From Talinum fruticosum (lineage: Eukaryota; Streptophyta; Magnoliopsida; Caryophyllales; Talinaceae), in assembly GCA_021018815.1 (NCBI GenBank), contig JAITYX010000003.1, forward strand, positions 2,914,001 through 2,978,000: a stretch of DNA of 64,000 nt, read 5' to 3'. The notes below the pieces were generated by a model. It was not told the origin of the DNA. It worked only from the letters and a program-made list of their open reading frames with translations, and did no database searches. Positions 56,833 through 64,000 of this stretch are shown piece after piece. Made by a program: the position numbers and the translations under genes. How positions within the stretch are numbered: position 1 is the first letter of the stretch; every line of letters starts with the position of its first letter.

Positions 56833-58430
56833 TGAAGACTCGGACTTTAAACTTACACTTTTCTGAGTTCCATTGAGGAATTAGGTATAAGACTTCTTCT
56901 CCTATAGAGTTTTGATTCCGGGCCATTCCATGTGCCTTAGAAACTTTTATGAGTGATATAGCATTTTCTTTGAGTGTTACAGAATCTACTATATATGTTT
57001 CCGAATATTTCGATCGACTGACCGACTCGAAAGCTTTCGTCTACATGCCTCTTTTACTAAGTTCTAAGTCACTCAACACTCGGGTATATCGCTTTTCAAA
57101 CATTTTTGTTCACGCACATAAACTCGAGTCCGACTTCATGTTACGGGAATTACACTCGTTAATTCTCTATTCCAAGTCAGCTTATTTAGTTTGAACCTTG
57201 TTTAGTCTAGATCAAGTTTGTTTACTCGATCTTCTACTTGACTTCATTATCTTCTAGACCGACGCGGATGGAATTTTGAGTATCATGGATATTAGACTCA
57301 GAAAATTCCATTCCTTTTGTGACTCGAGATAATTAGTCACCTAATTATATTAATTACGTTATTATCCGTGACTAATCTTGGACCAAAGTATTTTATATTT
57401 TGAGAACCAAATTGATTTACTTTTGTTGGTTATTCAAATGAGGCTATCCTAATTTTGAACTGCAAAAGTAACCTGGCTTCAAGACGTCAAATCACCATCG
57501 AGACAAGGCTTTTTCCACCTCTGTCCTAGCCCCGGACTAATCGTGTCGGGATTGTTTGTTTCCAAAATTGAAAATCTGCAACACCAAGCTCAACGGTGGT
57601 TTCACCTTATTTTTTTAAAGACACTACCAAGTGGTTTTGGGACTTCTCAAGGAGTCAAGAACCGTTGCTCAACGTTCATATCTCAATGGATATTTTCCGA
57701 GTGACTCGGAAAATCCTTTACAACAGTCATAAAGGACTTCCGGTTAGAAGATGGACACAACGACTAAGCTGCTTGGTCACCTATAAATAGAAGCCAACTT
57801 TCAAGACTTGAAGATTGCCGAATCTATTGTTAATACACATACTTGAGCAAAAGTCATTGTATTCACTCTCAATATTCTACTTACAACTCGAATTCGTATT
57901 TAATAACTTTCTGAGTTGTAAGGTCTTGTACTCGATTACAAACACTCTCTTTCTTACTCTCTAAGTAAGGTCCCTTGACTGAGCTGTAAGGGTTAACTTA
58001 GCGCAATTGTCCCTAACTCGGAAGGGTGATCTCGGTTAGGAAGTACTAGATCAGATAAGGTAATTTCGAGTCTAGGAAAAACTTGTAAGGAGTTGTTTAA
58101 GGGAGCAACTCAGGTCAAGTCGGCTCATCGTATTTTGTGGACTTAAAATAGTGGATTTGACTTCCGGCTTGGATTAGCATGGTCCGTGGTTTTCCGCCCA
58201 GGAGGGTTTCCACGTACTTTACGAGTGCATTCTAGACTTAGACAGTCTTAAAGTGCCATTTAATTTGCTTCTTCACTTTGCACTCGAATTCCGAGTTAAT
58301 GCTTTTCCGAGTCTATCCTTGCCTCTCACTCACCTAAGATTCATATCTCGTCTTAATTTTGAAGCATGTTTCCTCATCACCCTATTCACCCCCTCTAGGG
58401 TGATTTATACTCTCCAAGAGCAAACCTTCA
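56833..58430 (+). mobile_element. Sirevirus solo LTR nested in an older LTR
   Basis: A complete 1598-bp LTR starts TGAAGACTCGGACTTTAAAC and ends CAAACCTTCA. It has TATA at 57782-57790 and no internal region, and is flanked by the exact duplication AACTA. It lies inside another LTR of the same wider family, so the outer LTR is the older one. Confidence 0.92.
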
Positions 58431-59274
58431 AACTATTTCTTGACTTGGCTCGGACATCGCATTAGGGTTGTTTGTTTCAAAACTAGAAAATGGCAAATTT
58501 GAGTCTAATAGTTGTTTCCATCTTATTTTTCAATCACCACCAGATAACTAGACCATCTTTCACAGACCAAGAACCATTGTACAACGTTAACATCTCAACG
58601 GATCTTTTACGAGTGACTCGGAATAGCCGTTACAATGGCTAGTAAAGATCAGCGAGTCCGGAACAAGCCTCAACGGTCATTCCGCTTGGATGTTTATAAA
58701 TAGAAGCCATTACACAATACTTGAAGATTGCTGCTGAACATATTGATAAACACTTACTTAGTGCATTCATACTCAATCTTCAACTTACAACTCCTAATCT
58801 GTAATTTCTTACTTTCGAGTTGTAAAGAAAGTCTTGTAATCACTTACATTCTTTTCTTACTTTCTTTATATGTCCCTTAACTGAGCTATAAGGGATAACT
58901 CAGGTCGGTTGTCCTTGACTTTAAGGGTTAACTATGTTAGGAAGTACTAGATCGGATAAGGCAACTTCTTAGTCTAGGAAAAACTTGTAAAGGAATTGTC
59001 TAAGGGAGCAATTCGGTAAGAGTCGATCCTTTGTGATTGAGGATTCAATTAGTGGATTTGACTTGGTGCTTTGATTAGCACTATCTCGTGGTTTTCTGCC
59101 CCATGAGGGTTACCATGTATTTCTAGTTGTCCTGTCTTTCTAAGTCCAATCTAGACTCGGAATCTGTTTCTATTCTATTACTGTTCAAAAAGAGTTTGGT
59201 TTTTATTTAAAATCTTACATCACCCTATTCACCCCCATCTAGGGTGACTTAGTCTCTCCAAGAGCAAACCTTCA
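58431..59274 (+). repeat. Older Sirevirus 5' LTR, part 2
   Basis: Continues the LTR interrupted at 56832, with TATAAATAG at 58695-58703, the GTCCCTTAACTGAGC block near 58870, GAGGGTTACCATGTA near 59106 and the terminal CACCCTATTCACCCCCATCT block, ending AACCTTCA at 59274. Confidence 0.88.
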
Positions 59275-59276
59275 AT

Positions 59277-59288
59277 TGGTATCGAGCC
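59277..59288 (+). other. Primer binding site, initiator-Met tRNA type
   Basis: TGGTATCGAGCC two bases after the LTR end, identical to the site at 7543. Confidence 0.85.
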
Positions 59289-59311
59289 TAGCCTTTCAAA
59301 ACGATCTCACG

Positions 59312-60801
59312 ATGCCCGAAAACAATGGAGAGTTCGATGAAGTAAGATCATCTACCGGACCACCTAAGTTCAAGGGGTCAAACTTTGTACATTGGAAGAA
59401 GATGACAAAATGCTTTCTAAGGGATAATGATGAAGAATTGTGGAACATCATCCAGAATGGAAACTTCATTCCAATGAAGACAGAAGGTGTAAGATATGTG
59501 CATAAAGAGAAATCCGAGTACACCATTGAAGAGATTGAGAAATTCGGAAAGAACTTCAAAGCTTTGAGCACACTCGATGTGTGCCATCAGTGTAGAAGAG
59601 TACAACAAAGTCTAGACCTATGACAGAGCTTAAAGGTGTGGGACACACTTGTTAACACCCATGAAGGAACAAGTCAAGTGAAGCAGCTGAAGATAAGTTA
59701 ATGTCATCGTAAGTATGAGATGTTGAAGATATAGCAGGAAGAAAACATCTCTTAAATGTACGCTCCATTAGCTAAGATTACTAACAATCTCAAGTCTCTG
59801 GGTAGAAAGATCTCACTCGAGGAAATGGTCGGAAAAATTCTAAGAAGTTTATCAAAGAGAAGATGAGGTCCCAAGGTGACAGCCATTGAAGAGGCTCGGA
59901 ACCTTTCGAAATGAATTCGGATGAGCTCATTGGGAAGCTACTCACTCAAGAGATTCACTTGGAAGAAGAGGATGCAGAGATAAGCACCAAAAAGAACTTT
60001 GCGTCTGAAGGCCTCGGAAAGTAGACGACAAATTCTAAGCTCCTTAGAATCGGAAGAGGATCCCATGGCACTCATTGCCCGAGGCTTCAAAAAGATGATG
60101 AAGTACAAGAAGTGGTAGAAGAGGCCGAAGGAAGAGTTCTACAAGAAAGATAAGAAGGACAGGAAAGGTAAATACTCATTCCCTTCAAAGTTATCCTGAA
60201 CTAAGTACTCTGGTTACTTTAAATGTGGCAATAATGAGCACATAGTCAAGGACTTGTCCAAGGAGGAAAAAAGGACAGAAATAAGAAAAAGGTTATGATG
60301 TCTACCTGCAGTGATGATGACTCATAGGAAGAAGATGATTCGACGACTTGAAGTGTCTTATGATACTAACGAGACTTAGAAGCTGAATCGAGTCAAACAG
60401 GTGACAGCTCAAATGTTGAGGAGACGAGTGCTTAGGAGGTAATTGAATAATTCCTTACGTTTTCCATAGTTGATTTAGCTAGATATATTTTTACTTTGGA
60501 AGAAAAGTCCAATTTTAACTCTTCGGACTTCAATGAATAACTGGAGTCTTTCACTCGCTCGAGTAATGTTTTGAAAAATGAGTTAGAAACCTTGAGACAA
60601 AATCTAAAGGTACTCGAGACCAATGCTCAAGATAATGAGAGTGAGTTTGAGTCACTCGGAACGGAGAATAAGCAATCGAAGAGGAAGCTTAATGAGTCTC
60701 AACATTGCTTTTAAAACTCACACAAGGTCGAAAAACCTTGATCTTTTAATAGGCTCTCGGTATGTCTCATTTAGAAAAGAAGGTCTTGGCTATAACGCCG
60801 A
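59312..60801 (+). pseudogene. gag: Sirevirus gag, decayed and interrupted by CACTA
   Basis: Starts MPENNGEFDEVRSSTGPPKF and is open to 59623, with CFLRDNDEELWNIIQNGNFI. After that frames change repeatedly. The zinc knuckle region reads YFKCGNNEHIVKDL (about 60215-60255), with the first and last cysteines lost. The basic KKMMKYKKW-type block lies near 60090. Sequence continues past the usual gag stop into the linker and ends at 60801 where the CACTA element starts. Confidence 0.82.
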
Positions 60802-63800
60802 CACTACTACGAAACCACTTTTAATGATGGGTTTTTAACGACGGTTAAAAGGACAAATCATCATGAAAAATGGACCGGTGGAATCTTCGTAAAAAAATGT
60901 TATTTTAATGTACATATGATAACGGTTCAACGGAAAAGCTGTCGTTTAAAGTTTCTATCGAACCTTAGACTACGGTCCTTATACTGAACCGTCATCATAG
61001 ACGTCTCTATAATGACTATTTATTTACTCGAACCGTAGTCTAAGTACTTTAGACGACGGTTGTTGGAACGTCGTCTAATGTACTCGCACCAAAACCCTCG
61101 ACCAATGCCGAGTCTTTCATAGGTATCTTATTTTTAGTCTCACACTCTCTCGCTTTGGTTCTCTTCGCTTTCGTGGTTTTACGTGCTACTCTGCGGTTTC
61201 AGGTCGCAGTTGCACTCCCTCCCATTCACTCTCTGTGCATTCCGTTTGTCGCTGCACCACTCTCTTGGCGACTTCTCTCGCCGACCTCACTCTCTCCACG
61301 TGGCTGCACCTCTCTTGCCATGTCCTCTTCTCGAGCACCACCAAGTTTGTCTCTTTCTCCTAATCTTTAGCATTTTTCCCTAAATTCCATTGTGGGTTTT
61401 TAATTGTATTATTGTTTGTCTTGTCATTTTCAGCATTTTTATGAAACTGGAAAGTGTAGATAATGATTTCCAATTTCATATATAAACTCAAAAGTGTATT
61501 TTAGGAGTCTTATTTTTCGCGGTTTTGAGAGAAAATTTGTAGATTAATTTTATATTTGAGAAATGTGAATGGATAGAATATGAAAATAAGAGAAGAGACA
61601 AAAATATGGCCAAAATTTTGGAACCGGGCTTCTATGCAACCAAGCACGGGCCGTGGCGGACTACACGGTCAGCCCGTGTTGGTTGCTGCCCGACCCAACT
61701 TATGTGTTTCCATCCGAAAATCATTGTATATGTTTGTTTATCAAGAGTTGTATAATTACTTGCAGTATAAAATGGATTCTTCTAAAAGTACAAAAAATCG
61801 AAGTGGCGAACTATGATGAACAAGGAGAAGTTGGTCCGAGTAGAGACGATGGAAGTCTCCTTACACGGGTCAATTTAGATGCCACGAAATATCGTAGGTG
61901 AGAATAAAGCTACCTTTATAAGCTACATTGGTGCGGCAACTCGTTCCCACATAAACATCAACTTAAAAAATGGGCTGACGTCCCCGATTACGTTAAGGAC
62001 AGACCTATGGAACGATATTCGGGTAAATGAATACATATCAACTTAGTATTGTAACTTATATTGTAAATGGTTAAAATATATGTACTATTGCATATCGTTC
62101 TTGTGTTTTAGAGAACGTTCAACTTGAACGTTAATGAATCTCAGATCCCTTTCATAAAACACAAGGCCCTCATGTAGGCGGTAGAAAAGTTTAGAAACAT
62201 CAAATATCGCATTGCCGCTATATGGGTCTACAAAACCAGGTAGAAAAAACAAGAAGGTAGACCTTAAGAGGTCTATAATTGTATCATTGAGGAGGACTCG
62301 GAGATCATTTGAGTCACATGTCACCTCTCCGAATACATGGTAATTTCATTCAATATTCAATCTCATATACAATGTGATGTTGGTTTCTATAAATGTAAGT
62401 GGTGAGATATACTTGAGAAGGGCAAATGTAGAGGACAATTAGAGGGGAATTGTCTTATTCATCGATATTTTTATTATTGAATTGATATTAAAAAGGAAGA
62501 AATGTAAGTGTTATGCATCGATATTTTCGTTGTCTTAATTACTTGTGCAAGCGGTAGGTGAAGCCAACCGAAAGAGGATTAAGAGCAATCTGTATCCTCA
62601 TTTGTTGTCCCGTGGGAGATACGCGAAGTTGGATGGGAGGTTGTATAAGCAAAAGCTTGAACAACTTCAAACCACATCCGGTGAAGGGTCCACCATTGAT
62701 ACTTCGCAGCTCGTTGCTGATAGGGATGAGTCTGTGTGTCTAAGGAAGAAAGAAGAAAGATGGAACCTTCACTACGACTAATGTAGAAGCTATTTCTCGC
62801 CAACTCGTGAGTTTTTTTACTATTTTCCTTTATTTATTTTGAGAACTTATCGATCTATTTTATGAATTTGTCAAATGATAATAATATTTTCTTCTTAAAG
62901 GAATCTTTGTCATAGAAATCGACTTTAGAAGTCGCTAACACCACTAGGAGGAGAGACAAACTAGTCTTAGCCCTAGAAAGAGATGAGCATCATGGTCATG
63001 TTCGAGTCATCGTTGGGCGGTGGGGATAGTTGAGAACTTTGGGACTAGGAAAAAGTGCCCCGTCTCTTCTAGCCAAGCATATATAGACACCTAAATGGCC
63101 CTAATGTAGTTTTAAATGCAGTCCCAATAGCCCGAAATGCCCCAAATGGCTGCACATGTGGAAGATATGAGGGCGTAGATGTGGGAAGAGATGCACTTCT
63201 AGATGAGGTCGTAATTCACCAACATGGGTATGCCATTACCTAACACCTTTAATGATGTACGTCCTTTCTCACCCCACACACCGGCCAGCGTGAACGCGAG
63301 CTCACTCGTTGACCCTTTCGAAGTTCGGCAAAGGTAATTTAGATTTTGGCATTCTAATTATATTTGCATGCATGTTTATATTTTGAGTAATTAATGTATA
63401 ATCTTGTTCAATAATTGCTTATGGTATATGTTGGATGTTGTGTAACTCCGGCGTGTGGCCCTTCGGTAATTACATATTTAGTATGTTTTTGTTGTTTTAG
63501 ATGAGGGCCGTTATCTCGGGAAAATGTTTACTTTTACGGGAAACTCTATCCATTTATTTTCAGGGTTTTTAAGTTATTTAACTTCTATATCAAATGTTTA
63601 CTTATTCTTATCCAGTTGGCGAATTGCAAGCTAACTTCTCATCACCCTCCCCTAGAGCATGTTGTGGCATTGGGTGTTGTTTTCTCGTGGAACGCGGATA
63701 TTGTTGTTCGGAGGACACCCCTTATAGCTGATGAGGTAAGGGTGAGTGTGAAAGAGGTGATGCACGGGAAAGGCAAGTGGGAGTCGCCTCTCCGGGACTC

Positions 63801-64000
63801 GGACCTCCACACCTGTTGATGACGCAGTCAATGCCTTTTCTTCGTTGGCCCAAGAGCTTGGTCATCCTCCCTACAGTAATTCATTTTTATTAAAAATATT
63901 AGATGTAGATGTTGTTAATATCAGGTATATATATGTCTCATTTTTTTATTTATTATTCACTAGGATATCGGGGACACATCCGAGAGTGGGATGAAGGGCG
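60802..64000 (+). mobile_element. CACTA transposon copy 2, runs off the window
   Basis: Starts CACTACTACGAAACCAC at 60802 with CGA before it (possible 3-bp target duplication). Subterminal units of the GACGGTT/AACCGTCATC type extend to about 61080. The interior matches copy 1 in inverted orientation from 61285 to the end of the window. Copy 2 retains the 5' end that copy 1 lacks; its Ulp1-like region would lie beyond 64000. Confidence 0.87.
61768..63820 (+). pseudogene. CACTA TNP-like gene (Transposase_24/Ptta family), copy 2
   Basis: The first coding exon follows CTTGCAG with ATG at 61771 (MDSSKSTKNRSG), then shifts. Exon-like blocks: 61880-62030 (SYVGAATRS..equivalent and WNDIRVNE-like codons), 62110-62340, 62545-62781 with GEANRKRIKSNLYPHLLSRG and RKKEERWNL, 62930-63330 and 63616-63819. 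A GTGAGT/GTAATT donor or TTTAG/CAG acceptor is visible near most edges. The order matches the minus-strand blocks at 46.4-44.2 kb. The ANRKRIKSNLYPH block corresponds to the NRAK-YPH segment of plant En/Spm transposase-associated proteins. It is degenerate. Confidence 0.7.

Noticed and set aside
61155..61383. Ser/Pro/Leu-rich ORFs near the start of CACTA copy 2
   Set aside because: They fall in the presumed 5' untranslated region before the first coding exon at 61771 and are not conserved as frames in copy 1.
1..64000. Organellar DNA insertions, rRNA arrays or telomere-like repeats
   Set aside because: I looked for recognisable plastid or mitochondrial genes, rRNA blocks and runs of CCCTAAA and saw none; AACCCTA occurs only as isolated copies in CT-rich leaders.

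Overview
This window reads as heterochromatin-like, repeat-dense nuclear DNA of a flowering plant. Nearly all of it is explained by nested, mostly decayed transposable elements: Ty1/copia elements of Sirevirus type (envelope-like ORF after RNase H, long LTRs, initiator-Met primer site), Ty3/gypsy elements of Tat and Athila type, and CACTA DNA transposons. The species cannot be named from the sequence. No rRNA, tRNA, CRISPR or bacterial-style operon was seen. Possible host coding sequence is limited to one exon-like segment near 0.55 kb and a gene-like 5' end on the minus strand near 39.2 kb.

Layout. 0-3.15 kb: unassigned DNA with one plausible exon. 3.15-3.5 kb: end of a CACTA element. 3.5-18.3 kb: an old minus-strand Sirevirus, split in its envelope-like ORF by a younger plus-strand Sirevirus (6005-16704) with two LTRs and an exact 5-bp target duplication CGGTA. 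18.3-21.3 kb: 3' remnant of another plus-strand Sirevirus. 21.3-23.4 kb: unassigned, with one primer-site-like 13-mer. 23.4-29.65 kb: a further Sirevirus (5' LTR, gag, protease), interrupted between gag and protease by a 2.17-kb solo LTR (TSD AAAAG) and cut short by a CACTA terminus. 29.7-35.2 kb: a large imperfect inverted repeat made of two Tat 3' ends facing each other, each with an antisense ORF outside the polypurine tract. 35.2-36.3 kb: minus Sirevirus fragment. 36.3-39.6 kb: unclassified, with gene-like minus-strand exons. 39.6-48.7 kb: Athila-like element (LTR, Asp-type primer site, gag, second LTR copy) containing a CACTA copy (42106-46955) that carries a TNP-like gene and an Ulp1-like cysteine protease. 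48.7-55.4 kb: two Tat pol remnants in head-to-head orientation. 56.2-60.8 kb: another Sirevirus 5' end whose LTR holds a solo LTR (TSD AACTA) and whose gag is interrupted at 60802 by a second copy of the same CACTA family, which runs off the window.

How the parts relate. The Sirevirus copies share LTR ends, primer site, gag zinc knuckle, a TATA-like box in front of the envelope-like ORF, and a polypurine tract. This shows one family amplifying over a long period. The two CACTA copies are inverted relative to each other and allow a composite gene model. Almost every ORF is broken by stops or frameshifts, so none of these elements looks autonomous. The best candidates for something under-described are the conserved internal TATA box ahead of the Sirevirus envelope-like ORF, the Ulp1-bearing CACTA family, and the Tat inverted repeat with spliced antisense ORFs.
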